Shown here piece after piece: positions 47,249-58,700 of a stretch of 64,000 bases of DNA. This DNA comes from Telopea speciosissima (Eukaryota > Streptophyta > Magnoliopsida > Proteales > Proteaceae), in assembly GCF_018873765.1 (NCBI RefSeq), contig NW_025317401.1, forward strand, positions 1 through 64,000. The letters run 5' to 3'. Position 1 is the first letter of the stretch. The number at the start of each line of letters is the position of its first letter. The notes under the pieces are model-generated. The model was given only the letters and a program-made list of their open reading frames with translations. It had not been told where the DNA came from and did not search any database. The position numbers were made by a program, and so were the translations under genes.

Positions 47249-47596
47249 TTTTGGTTCGAAGAATCGGTATCAGATCACCAAAATTGGGCGATTCATATCG
47301 GAATCAACAGACAACCATACAATTCTGAGGCGATCCTGCATTGATGGGGATCAAAGGTTTTTTTTTTTTAAAAAAAAATTTGAAAAGAAAAATAGAGGTA
47401 AATTCGTCCAATGCAACCGGATTCAAGGCAATCTGGATCAATTTCGGCTGATCCCAATCCCAATATTGACTACTAAATCCATTGCTTGACCAGCCTTTGA
47501 CTAGGTCAAACTTTGGTAGCATTTTGATAATTGCTATAGGTCATTCCCTCCAAGTCACCAATATACTACTGTGGTACGGACCTTAGGATCATTATC

Positions 47597-47795
47597 GTCT
47601 CCTGTTTCCTATCCGGTACAATGGTCCAGTTCCTCTCATAGGGGGTGGGAAATAATGACCTAACCCCCTGTTCAAACACACTGCCTGAAGGAGGTTAAAA
47701 CGTCATTTTCGCCTCCCTATGAGAAGAACTGGACCGCTATACCAGACAGGGAAGAACTGGACCGCTATACCAGACAGGGAAACAGGAATAAAATT
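47597..47795. mobile_element. Foldback element with internal 28-bp duplication
   Basis: Arms contain GGTCCAGTTCCTCTCATAGG and CCTATGAGAAGAACTGGACC. The right arm has a 28-bp tandem duplication (47725..47752 and 47753..47780). The CCTATCCGGTAC motif links it to the foldback at 57649..57817. Confidence 0.65.
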
Positions 47796-48191
47796 CACGG
47801 ACCTCCGGAGCCAAAAAAAAATCTCAATCGATATTTTTACAATGTCCTGCGAGGGCAAGGCATCCTTGAACGTGTATGTTGGTGGATGAGAACAAAGGGA
47901 ATGCGGACCGAGGAGTTGATTCATGTCAACGTGAATAATTTTGGATAATGGTTAATGGCTTATTTGCAAATATTAGGAAGGTTAAAAACTTGAAAAATGA
48001 CATTTGAATTATTAAAGTAATTATCAATGTAGGAATTGGAGTGCTTCTATCAATTGCATACCAAACACTAATTCTGATCACATTCTATTCCGGAATCGAT
48101 TCTAGAAATGTTTACCAAACAACGATTTTACTTTAAAAATCATGGAATAAAAAAAAATCAATTCCACCTAGAATCAAGGAATTGAGAGCGG

Positions 48192-48476
48192 ATGGTTATC
48201 AATAGGGACTTAATTATCTTATGGAGACATTTTGTGAAAAATCGGACAGCAATTTATATTACTAGTAATTCATTTTTCATGAAAATGACAAAACATGTTG
48301 CGATTAATTGTTACATTGTGAGAGATGTCTTGATGCAGAAGATTTTCTCTGCTCTTTTTGTTAGCTTTGCAAATCAACTTGGTGATATGTTTACAAAGAT
48401 ATGTTTTAGAATACTTTTCTTTGAAATTGTTCTAAGTTAGGCATGAGTGATGTTAATGCTCCAGTTTGAAGAGGAG
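48192..48476 (+). pseudogene. Ty1-copia RNase H C-terminal remnant
   Basis: The plus strand reads MTKHVAINCYIVRDVLMQK and then FANQLGDMFTK, matching the copia RNase H end (TKHIEIDCHFVRD...QLADxFTK). This is followed by LGMSDVNAPV, the usual last residues before the polypurine tract. The purine tract GAAGAGGAG leads directly into the LTR at 48477. The upstream element is missing. Confidence 0.75.
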
Positions 48477-48802
48477 TGTTAAGAAATACAGTATAATATA
48501 TTGTCGTAGGGGCATATTTATAGTTACATACGTATAGTTGTTGTTATTGTCAAGCAATAAGTATCAAGATTAGTTAGTAGGACAAATTAGCCTAGGAATG
48601 GTATACATAAAATAGAGATAGGCCTTCGGTTGCTGGGGTGCCTAACATCTTCCTAGCCCTTAAATTTGAACTTACCCCGATATCTAGGCATACCTTTGCC
48701 TTATCTATTCATGAGTTAAACATTGCTCTCCCCTGAAAGGAGGAGACATTTATGAGTCATAGGCCTTGATTTAGGTGGCGACTTCAAAACAACATCTCAA
48801 CA
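48477..48802 (+). repeat. 3' LTR of the copia remnant
   Basis: Begins TGTTAAGAAATACAG right after the polypurine tract and probably ends CTCAACA at 48802, an imperfect mirror of the start. The right boundary is uncertain. Confidence 0.5.
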
Positions 48803-50745
48803 AACATCAATCTGTTATTATCCCTCTTATCTCCGACAGAAAGACAAGAGGAGATCCCTGAAGGGACCAAGAGGTTGTTGCGTCATGAGATGCACAAAGA
48901 GGAAGAGTGGGGGGGGGGGGAGAGGAAACTCAACCCCCATCCCTCTTACAGCTGGCGTAGGAGCCACACAACCTGGCAACAAACCCCTTCCTGATAATTT
49001 AATATATAAATAAGAATGAGTTGCTCATTAAGCCCTTGTAGACATAAAATTAGTAGTGACCTGAGCACATCCCTCTCATTTTTTTTTAGGGGAAAATTTC
49101 CCTAATCTAGCATGTCTTGAGAGCATCTTCAAACTGATCAAATTATCTACCATGTGACAGATTGGATAGAACCAATATTGAACCAATATTTTGTGAACAT
49201 GCAAATCTTAAGGTTGTTTGTTCATATGTTAAGAATCAAATAACATGTAATGGACTACGTGGAAAAATAAAGCTTTGAAAATAAGTGAAAATGAAACTTT
49301 TCTAAAGTAAGAAAGGACAAACCTAAAGATACAAAGAAATTAGAAAATACATGAAAGGATATATGGTTGAATTGAGCCTTTACACAATTCCTGTAGAAAT
49401 ACTCATCAACTTTTTCACATAGCTAAACTTGGTGCCAATCTAGAAATATTCGCAGAAGTTACTTCTGCCTATATGATGCTTAAGATTTACATTTAGGAAG
49501 GGATTTCAGCTGCTGGCATATCATTTTTGTTTTGTAATTTTAAGTGGTGTTTCATATTTAGGCAGTGTTTGGTATGCATTCCAAGTCGATTTTGCATTCT
49601 TGGATGATTAAAATAGTTGGTTTTATTGTCCAAGAATGTGAAACCTAGAATGCATTCCAAGAATGCATACCAAACACATGCTTTAGTCTCTCTTATCGTC
49701 CCATTATGTGTGTGTGTGTATTTTTGTTTTTTTTAGAAAGGGAAAAGGAGTGATAATCTTTAATTATTAATTACTAATTACTTTTAAAGATAAAATGGAA
49801 TACAGCTGTTGAAAGCTTCCTTTCTTCTTCCATTGAATCATAATATTTAAAAGGGTGAGGGCTTTCGCTACTGCCGATGTGGGGAATCTCCCACTTCATA
49901 CCAATTGGAGCTTGAGAACCAGTTTCGTTGATAGAGGTTCATATTGTCAGGAAGGAAAGATATTGTCAGAAAAAAAAAAAAAAAGACTGCGTGGAAAACA
50001 TCTCCACAATGAGAACGTAGGGATATTTTACCCTTTTAAAATAAAAGTTTCATCCTTTCATGAAAATGAAATGATCAGTTACAATCATGAAACCCAAATA
50101 AAGAAAAGGAAAAAGTTTTCATATACGGTCGTGTAAATCGTGCATATGAGGGAGTGAGAGTTTTAAGATATTAATTAATGGATGAAGATTTATGACTTTT
50201 TCCACTCTTTGTGAGAGACCCACTCACATACATGGCTTACACAGCCGTGTATGAAAACTTTCCCCTAAAAAAAATTGTAAACAACCATCAAAGCAACTTC
50301 TCCTAAATTAAAGAAAAATTGGTAAAATGATGATTAGTTTAGTCAATGAAGGAGAAACTTAAAAGGAAAGGCACCACTCCTAAGCCCTCTATCATAAGAA
50401 AAAGATGGTGAGAGAAGAACGATTGGGATTGGGAACGCCACGTGGAGACTTGAACAACCTTCCAAGAACTTCCCCTTTCATTCCCAACTTCCACTCCAAA
50501 GCTATCCATTTCTAGAGCAAATAAATGCTTCTATTCTTTAAACGACTCTTGACTTATTCCTATTTCTACAAAACATCATCAAGCTTGGAAAACTTGGGTT
50601 TGATAACCCATTTGAAACGGAAGAAGTGTTTTTTTTCTTTGAAAGAAAATAAGACAACTGCGAAAGAGACGCTGAGATACTAACAACTCTTACGGAGTGA
50701 TGTCGATCGTTGGAGACCCACTAGAGAAAATAATATATATGAGGG
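48803..50745. other. Gene-free stretch with MITE
   Basis: Apart from the MITE at 49561 nothing is supported. A G12 run lies near 48909. Confidence 0.35.
49561..49682. mobile_element. PIF/Harbinger-like MITE
   Basis: Ends GGCAGTGTTTGGTATGCATT and GAATGCATACCAAACACATG. Both sides carry TTA (49558..49560 and 49683..49685), the usual PIF/Harbinger target. Related decayed ends (ACCAAACACTG) lie near 48060 and 54760. Confidence 0.6.
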
Positions 50746-50766
50746 TTTTTTTTTTTTTTTGGTAGA
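50746..50766 (-). mobile_element. Ultra-short retroposon, site 5
   Basis: The minus strand reads TCTACC plus A15. It is flanked by AATATATATGAGGG (50732..50745) and AATATATATGATGG (50767..50780), one mismatch in 14. Confidence 0.75.
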
Positions 50767-51595
50767 AATATATATGATGGTTACATTCCCTGAAGTGTTA
50801 CAACTTAAACTATGATTGAAACCCCACCTCCCCTAAACAAAAATAAAACTAAGACATTCGGATTTTGTCATTAGGCTTTTTTGTATTTTGGAAAAAGGCT
50901 CTCTAAGCTTGAGGTGTACATCATGGTTTGAGGTAAGGGCATTCAATCGTCCAATCTGGACCCTGATCGATCTTGTATCGGTGGATTGGTTCAGACAAGG
51001 GGTAAAAATGGGAGAAAAAACTAATTTTTTTTTTATTTTATGAAAATAGAACTGATCCAAATTGATATGGCTGATCCGGATTGATATTGGCTGAGATCGA
51101 TATCGATTGGTAAAACCCTAGTGTACACTGTACTTCCTCACATTTATTTTTATATTACTTTTTTAAGAAAAGAAAAACAATGACTTAAAAAAAGGAATTT
51201 TATGTTTTATATTTTATATTTTTTTGTCTTTTTAATAAAACATATTTTTTCTATTGAGGTGATAGTGTCATTTCACGTGTGTAGTAAAAATATATATATG
51301 ACGATGACATAATGATATAAATCACTTTTAACTTATTTTTAGAAGGGATTTTATACCTTATCGTCTTAAAAGACTTTTGGACCATTCAGACATTTCCTTT
51401 AAAAAATGAATATGAGTAAGTGCAATGTATCCTGCTGGCTGGGAGAAACCTCTCCCTTTTTTTATTTCTTTTAAAAAAATTATCCTCATGCGTTGGTCCG
51501 ATCAGATTCAATTTTATTAATTGATCCAACTTCTAATTATGGGAGAGAGTTCCGTTTTGTTTTTTTGGTTTCAAAAGAAGTTTTTCCTTGTGTAA

Positions 51596-51678
51596 GACTA
51601 ATTTGGTAATTCGCTGGTTTTTTTTGACAAGGACTAATTTGGTAATTCTTTTTTTGGTAAGGACTAATTTGGTAACTC
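51596..51678 (-). mobile_element. Ultra-short retroposon, site 11 (triple flank)
   Basis: GACTAATTTGGTAATTC occurs at 51596..51612 and 51632..51648, and with one change at 51662..51678. The spacers are GCTGG-T8-GACAAG and T7-GGTAAG; the second reads CTTACC plus A7 on the minus strand. It may be two successive insertions at one target, or one insertion followed by slippage. Confidence 0.5.
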
Positions 51679-51679
51679 T

Positions 51680-53559
51680 ACAGTTGGATATGTCCATAAT
51701 GAATCAAATTGACCTTCTCTAAAATTTTAGAGAGGAAGCATTTCCTGTGTGGGAGTGTGGTCCCTATATGCACAGAAACATGAATTGGACAGTCATTTTG
51801 CATTTCATGGAGGGTGAAGTGGTCATTTTACCCCCTCTTGTGCCTGGCATAGGTGTCGGGCTCTCCTACAGAAGCCATTTTCCCAATTTCAATGGGAAAA
51901 GAAGGGTACCTTGTCGTGTGGAACCTGTGCCCACACACAAGAGCACATGTAACTACAACCCCTCCCCATGAAAAAAAAATCCTATCCATATTAATGCATT
52001 TGCATGCGCTCTCATTGGCCCCCCACAGTAGTGCAGGGGCCATGCGAACAGGCAACAATGTCTTGCCCAATTTCATATCTAAATTTAATTAGTTTTCTTC
52101 CTAGATATATTATTTCATATCCACTCATTTATATCTATGCATTATTCTGCTAGTCAACACATCCTCTTGATGGTCGTTAGTATTTTTTTAAGGAAAAAAG
52201 ATTCGAGGTTGCATGGAGCTAGCACCCAAACATAGGAACATGCAAAATTACCATCCTACTCCCTATGAAATCAAAAATCTCATCCATGTTGATGCCCCTA
52301 TGCACTCTCTCAATGGCCCCGATGCTGGTGCAGAGGCCACATAGCTTGGCAACAATCTCTTGCCTTTTTTAATGTTTTACTGGAATTTATGTTTCATGTC
52401 CAACCGTGAAGTATACACTAATGCCTCCCTATATCTATCTCTCCTCCCATGGCAGACATGTCATTTCATAGAATTGAAAAGAGAGACATTGACACAAGAA
52501 GGCATTAGCTTATACTATGCTACTTTATTTCATCACTTGGAAAAGTCAATTAGTTTAGGTTAGAACTTGATGTTTATAGTAATTAATCTCGTAATAGAAC
52601 AGTATAAAGAAGGAGAAGTAAAGGAGGGTTTTAAATAAAATAAAAGGAAAAGGCCAGCTGGCTTAGAAGCCAAGCAGAGGTTGGTTCTGGTATGAAAACA
52701 TGGGAACTAAACGTAGAGCCCTCGTGGCTTACACGTGTTTAGGGATTACAGACTTTTTTCTACTAAGAATGAATAAGACAAGGTATCTGCCAACCTGGAT
52801 TCGAAAATGCCGAACTCGCACATTCAATTCACGCGGAACCGCTTTATTACCCACCCAAGAAGTGTGTTCCAATGCCTAAAGCATGTTCGAAGAAATGCCA
52901 ACTCGAAGATTATTGACTTCGATTCCACCTAACCAACTAACGCACCCTTCCAAAACCTGTTCCTTTCCTTCCATCTCTTGTGTTTTTTTGTTCTCATTTA
53001 ATTACAATTACAGAGTTCCATCTATACAAGGTTGTTAGGTTGGATGTCATGCGCATTAGGTTTCTCCCAAGAAGGAACCTGTAGGAGTTAAGATCACTCC
53101 TACATAAATTTTTAAGCCTCTCTGCCGGCCGCCTGCATTTGCTTATGTACGTATTATTATAATCTTTATTTATAAATAAAAATTAAGAAGAAGGAACATG
53201 ATTCTATGTTAATTTATATCATTATGATTCCAATCTAATATATCATATATGTAGTGCTCAATAACATCCCCCCATGTTCATATTCAATTCTTACACATTT
53301 AGGTCTGGTTTGGTATGATTTCTATTCTATTTCTATTTCGGTTTAATTTTCATGAAATAATTAACAAATAGATTTTTGGTTAAAAAATTGAAATTGTTCG
53401 ATTGTACTAATAAGAAATTCGGGTGGTAATTCAATTTTTGGGAAAAATTCTCTATATTTCTTTGGAAGAAAGTGGTATTGGTGGCGGTGGTGGTGAGACC
53501 ATCAGGAGAAGAAGAAGAAAGGCTGAGTTTTAATCATACTTATTCTCAGATTTCAACTT
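51680..53559. other. Gene-free stretch
   Basis: Two related repeat ends (CAGGGGCCATGCGAACAGGC near 52028 and AGAGGCCACATAGCTTGGCA near 52329) match the end of the MITE at 46526. No gene supported. Confidence 0.35.
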
Positions 53560-53567
53560 ACCTTTGA

Positions 53568-53805
53568 CCATGGTTCTAAGTATCAGTATCAGATCACTTG
53601 TATCAGGCAATCCGTATCGGTTTTGCAGCTTGTCGATCCTGATACCGTGCTGATACTGTATCGGTGATAGGGTATAGGCAAGGGGTAAATCGTTCAAAAA
53701 TCTATTTTTAAAGGAAGATGAGGGGCAAATTTGTCCGATACGATCAATCTTTGCCGATACTAATCTGATATCCGTTCTGATATCGTGCAGTAAAACCCTG
53801 TCGCT
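53568..53805. mobile_element. Probable DNA-transposon derivative
   Basis: Begins CCATGGTTCTAAGTATCAGT and ends ATCGTGCAGTAAAACCCTG, with repeated GATAC/GTATC strings within. Similar text occurs near 47260..47480 and 51060..51115. The open frame across it is a by-product; its far end (53811..53946, minus, MPDFRTLALQLEKPSSEDK) is an unrecognised possible exon fragment. Confidence 0.4.
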
Positions 53806-53990
53806 GACCCTACAGTAAAAATAATAATCCTGATCGAAACAAGAGCACATATAAGATTCAAATGTCAGCATGAAATTTGATTTCTCCAATTTATCTTCAG
53901 AAGATGGCTTTTCCAGTTGTAAGGCAAGAGTACGAAAATCTGGCAATTCTTAGCTTTCCCTTTCGTCCCAAGTCCAACATCGTTGATGAA

Positions 53991-54010
53991 TTACCTATCA
54001 AAAAAAAAAA
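53991..54010 (+). mobile_element. Ultra-short retroposon, site 6
   Basis: The insert reads TTACCTATC plus A11, 20 bp. It is flanked by a perfect 15-bp direct repeat, AACATCGTTGATGAA, at 53976..53990 and 54011..54025. Confidence 0.85.
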
Positions 54011-54025
54011 AACATCGTTGATGAA

Positions 54026-55299
54026 AACAAGTCTTGAAGACCAAAAAATTTAATATGAAATTATTGTTTTGCCCATCAAATTTATCATGTGTTTATTAAA
54101 AAGCAAGAGTGAATGCAATTTCAATTTCAATTTCAATTTCAAAATTGTAAGAACTTCTCACTGGCCTATAAACGGATCGGATTTGGCTCAAATATGAATT
54201 GGATGTGATCAGATCCGGATTTCCCTGGCCGAATATGGATAACTCTAAACGGATTCGAATGCGAATCGAATTTAGATTTTCAACCATCCATTTTACATCT
54301 CTTCCTTGTGTAACCCGGACCTTCCTCCCTCTAGTGGATACAATTCACTCTCAATCCATATTTCTTAGATCATGATTCTCTTTTCCTCATATTATAGAAC
54401 TTGTTGAATCTTCAAAAACCCTCAAGATCATTATTTACTTAATCAAGGGGGGGATTCTTGATCCAATCACTTCGAATTTGAACCGTGACAAATCAGTCAT
54501 TGGTTGCAAACAACCAAGTTTTTTGTCTGCTAACCCACTAGCATTTTTTTCCTGATTTGGGGCTGTTTTTATGGTGCGGGTCAAACCAATCCAACCAAAA
54601 TGGCTCAACCCATTGAAATTTTATTTTTCTTTTTGGGATTAATGCCCAACCCATTAATAAGTTGTAAGTTTGGTTTCAACCTTCAATAATACATTACTAT
54701 TTTTATCATTCAAGAATACAAAATCAACTTAGAATACATTTCAAAAATACATACCAAACACTGCTTACGGGTGCACGATAGCCTGTTCTCCTGAAGAATG
54801 TGACCGGGAAAATGACCCAATTGGGATTTGGTAATACAGCTAGAGCCAGAACAACCATCCTTCTATTCATACCAAAACGTTTATGCCACAGGTGAATTTA
54901 AAAAAAAAATAGTAATAAATGTGATTAAAAAAAATAAAAGAAAAATAAAAATATAATAATGGAAAGCAAATCCTAACAGTCTTTATTCAATTAATTCCTA
55001 CTACTTTAATATCATCAAAATCTCCACCCCGGCATCAACGATGAGCTCGTTTCTATCAACCCCACTGTCCTTCAGTTTCTCTTTCTCTTTCTCTTTGCAA
55101 ATTAGTATTAAACAAAAGCATGAACTGAAGAAGAAAAACCCATCTCTCTCTCTTTCTCTCTCTCCTCACCAAGTCAACTTTTGCGTCTTTTCTCTTTTGT
55201 ATAGGTAAACATAAACAAAGATAGCTAAGAACCATCCACAGAAATGAACTGTGGATTTGGGTTTAAATAGTTTCATAATTAAGAGACTCTCTATGTTCA
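54026..55299. other. Upstream region of the KORRIGAN-like gene
   Basis: No coding region supported. AT-rich, with CT-rich tracts from about 55075 that lead into the leader of the gene at 55800. Confidence 0.4.
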
Positions 55300-55799
55300 G
55301 GTAATTGAGTTTGATCTCTCTGAGTTCTTTCTTCTTTATAAAACACTAAAAAGTTTCCATCTTCCATTTCTTCATTTCTGTTCTTATTCCTCTTTGACAT
55401 TTTCAGACAATCCGTCTCAAATTTCTCCTTCATTGCTCCACTTTATCTCACCTTTTTTTGCCCTTTTTTGATTTCTTCTGAACTATTCCTTTATTCATTG
55501 GTCAGTCAAACTCAGTTTTGAATTGGGACGATTCTACAGCTCATCGTATTTAACGCTCTCCCCAAACCACGTTTTCCCAATAATTATCTGAATTGGGTCT
55601 TCTTCCTCAAACAGAGTTACCTCCCTCTGCTCTGTGTTTTCTGGGTGAGAATTCCATTTCCATTGAAATCTGAATTCCATAATCAAAACAGTGTTTGGGT
55701 GATTCAAAGAGATGAGATTTTCGCTTTGTTAGCGAAACTTGGGTCTTCCATGAATTGAGGATAAGTTTGTTAGTTCTAAAAGGTAAGAGAAACAAAATA
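55300..55799 (+). promoter_or_regulatory. Probable 5' leader of the KORRIGAN-like gene
   Basis: Pyrimidine-rich plant leader-like sequence with a TATAAAACAC box near 55337. In-frame sequence directly before the ATG at 55800 carries no conserved residues, supporting that ATG as the start. Confidence 0.35.
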
Positions 55800-58700
55800 A
55801 TGGATGGATTGAATCGTTGGGGAGGATCTTTCGAGGTCCATGGAGATTCGTCGGCGATGGAAGACGAACGGAGCCGGAATCTCGACTACGACCCGGCGGC
55901 ACTTCCTCACTCTCAGCAATTAGATGAAACGCAACAGAGTTGGCTTTTGGGTCCTCAAGAAAATGTTAAGAAGAAGTATATTGACTTTGGTTGTATTGTT
56001 TGCAGTCACAAGGCATTCAAGTGGACAGTTTTGTCAATACTGATAGCCTTTGTTGTCATAGCTCTCCCAACCATTATAGTCAAGACATTGCCTAAGCACA
56101 AGCCTCATGCTCTTCCACCAGATAATTACACAGTTGCTGTTGAAATGGCTCTCAAGTTCTTCAATGCCCAAAAGTGTAAGCATTATTAGATTATTATTAT
56201 TATATACTTTCTCTCTTCAATTTTATTGGTATTTCTAATCTAATTTTGTGAAATATTTTTGTAGCTGGGCATTTGCCGAAGAATAATAATGTGAATTGGA
56301 GAAAAGATTCCGGCTTAAATGATGGATCAGATAAGAACGTGACACTCGTCGGAGGTTATTACGACGGTGGAGATAATGTGAAATATCATTTTCCGATGTC
56401 TTTTGCGATGACAATGCTTAGTTGGTCTGTGATAGAATATGGTCACAAGTATAAAGCTATAAATGAATATGATCATGTTAGAGACCTTATCAAATGGGGT
56501 ACAGATTACTTACTCCTTACCTTCAATAGCAGTCTTGCAATTCCCAACCAAATCTATTGCCAAGTAAGTTATATTTCTTCACTTCTCTTTAAAATTCCCA
56601 TTTTGGATTTTGGTTTTGAGAAAGAAACCTCTTCTCCACCGGTGATGATGACGGATCTGGCTCTCCTCCAGCTGTGACGGGAATTGGAGGGTCCAGCTCA
56701 GCAAAACAGAGGGGTATGTAGGGTCATTTCACAGGGGGCCCACTTGGGTCCACCTGTGAAATGACCAGAACCCTTTTGTTTTGTTGGGATGATGACCATG
56801 TGACTGGATTCTTGGGTCATCTTTACATTTGATTCCACCCCTCTTCATGAAGTCGAAAATACCCTTCCCTAATGCAATGAAATGGTACCGAAGGGAGTGG
56901 ATGTGGAGATTCCCTCCACACCCACAGTGTAGAGAAACCCCGGCCCAGTCCATACATCTCTTGCAAATGCTAAAACTAAGGGGGAGGGTATTGGGCCCAA
57001 CCAGCTGTAGATTACTAGATTATAGAACAAACCAGTCCAACTCAGTGTTGGATTTGATCTGATTGAGCAACTTTAGCCCAGTTAACAAGCCCATATTCTA
57101 TATAGGTTGGGTAAAAATTGGGCAGGATAAAAAAAACTGATCACTCTCAGAACAGAAGTTTGGGCTTTAGGATTGTAATAGGGTCGGATTAAGCAGGGTT
57201 TTTTTAGAACTCCAACCCAACTTTGAGTCCCCTTAGGTGGGCCCAACCCATATTATATATAGGTTGGGTAAAAATTGGGGCAGGATAAAAAACTGATCAC
57301 TCTCAGAACAGAAGTTTGGCTTTAGGGCTATAATAGGGTCAAGGTTAAGCCGGGCAACCTTGAGTCCCCTTAGCTGGGCCCAAGCCCGTCCCAACCCTGA
57401 CTCTAAAGACCTGAAAAATCCAACCTTTATCCACCCTCAGAGTGGGATCAGACTGCCTTGATTGGCCCTGACCAGGAGGAGGGGGAAGAAATGCAGGGAC
57501 TGGGCCAGGCCGGGCTTAGCCCAAGGCCTCATCCTTGGTCCAGCCCACCCTTAGGCCTAGGTATCTCAGCCTAAGCTCTATTCCGACTCAGTCAAGCTCG
57601 AACCCACAAGGCCAAACTTGCACCCCTACTTGGCTTTATTGCCTGAATTTTTATCGTCTATGATTCCCTGCCTAGTACGGTTCCTCTAGTCCTCTAACAA
57701 GAGGAGGGTGGACCCCACCGGGACAGAGTGTTCGGTCAAGGGGTGGAATGGTCATTTCACCCCCTTGTTAGAGAATTATAGGAACTGTACCGGGCAGGGA
57801 ACCGTAGGCGATTAAGATCCTTATTGCCCCCAATTCATTCCAATTTACCTTTGGATTAAAAAAAAATAAATTTAATGTTATGATACTGTTTCTACTCCAG
57901 GTTGGTGGGACTAATGCGAATCTCATCAATTCAACAACCCCAAGTGATCTCTACTGTTGGCAGAGACCAGAAGACATGACCTATGCTCGGCCTACCCAAG
58001 TCTGCCAACAAGGGCCAGATTTAGCCGGTGAGATGGCAGCAGCACTAGCAGCTGCCTCAATTGTGTTTAGAGACAACTTGACTCATCAACATGAACTAAT
58101 CAAAGGAGCCACAGCCGCTTACAACTTTGCAAGAGACGGTGGAAAACGTCAAAAATACAGTCAAAATAACCCTTTCATTGAACCATATTATAACTCTACA
58201 GGTTACTATGATGAGTATATGTGGGCTGCTGCTTGGATGTATTATGCAACTGGTAATGTATCTTACCTATCACTTGCAACCAACCCAGGCATTTCCAAGA
58301 ATTCTAAGGCATTTTATGGGAAAGTGGATTTAAGTGTATTGAGTTGGGACAACAAATTACCTGCAGCACAATTGCTTTTAACAAGATTGAGAATCTTCTT
58401 AAATCCTGGTTACCCTTATGAAGATATGTTGAGAATGTATCATAATACTACTGAGCTAAACATGTGTTCTTATCTTCGAAGATACAATGTCTTTAATTGG
58501 ACTCAAGGTAATTAATTAAAAGGGGACTAATTAATGATCTCTTCCCTCCTTGTTAATCTTCCAATTTTTGTATATTTACATATTAATAATGTGAATCTTT
58601 TTATGCAGGGGGCATGATTGAATTGAACCATGGAAAGCCACAGAATCTGCAATATGTGGCTAATGCTGCCTTCTTGGCTTCTCTTTTCGTGGATTACATG

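Noticed and set aside
53530-53946. 138-codon minus-strand frame as a gene
   Set aside because: Most of it lies in a repeated transposon-like sequence; only the first ~45 codons might be an exon fragment.
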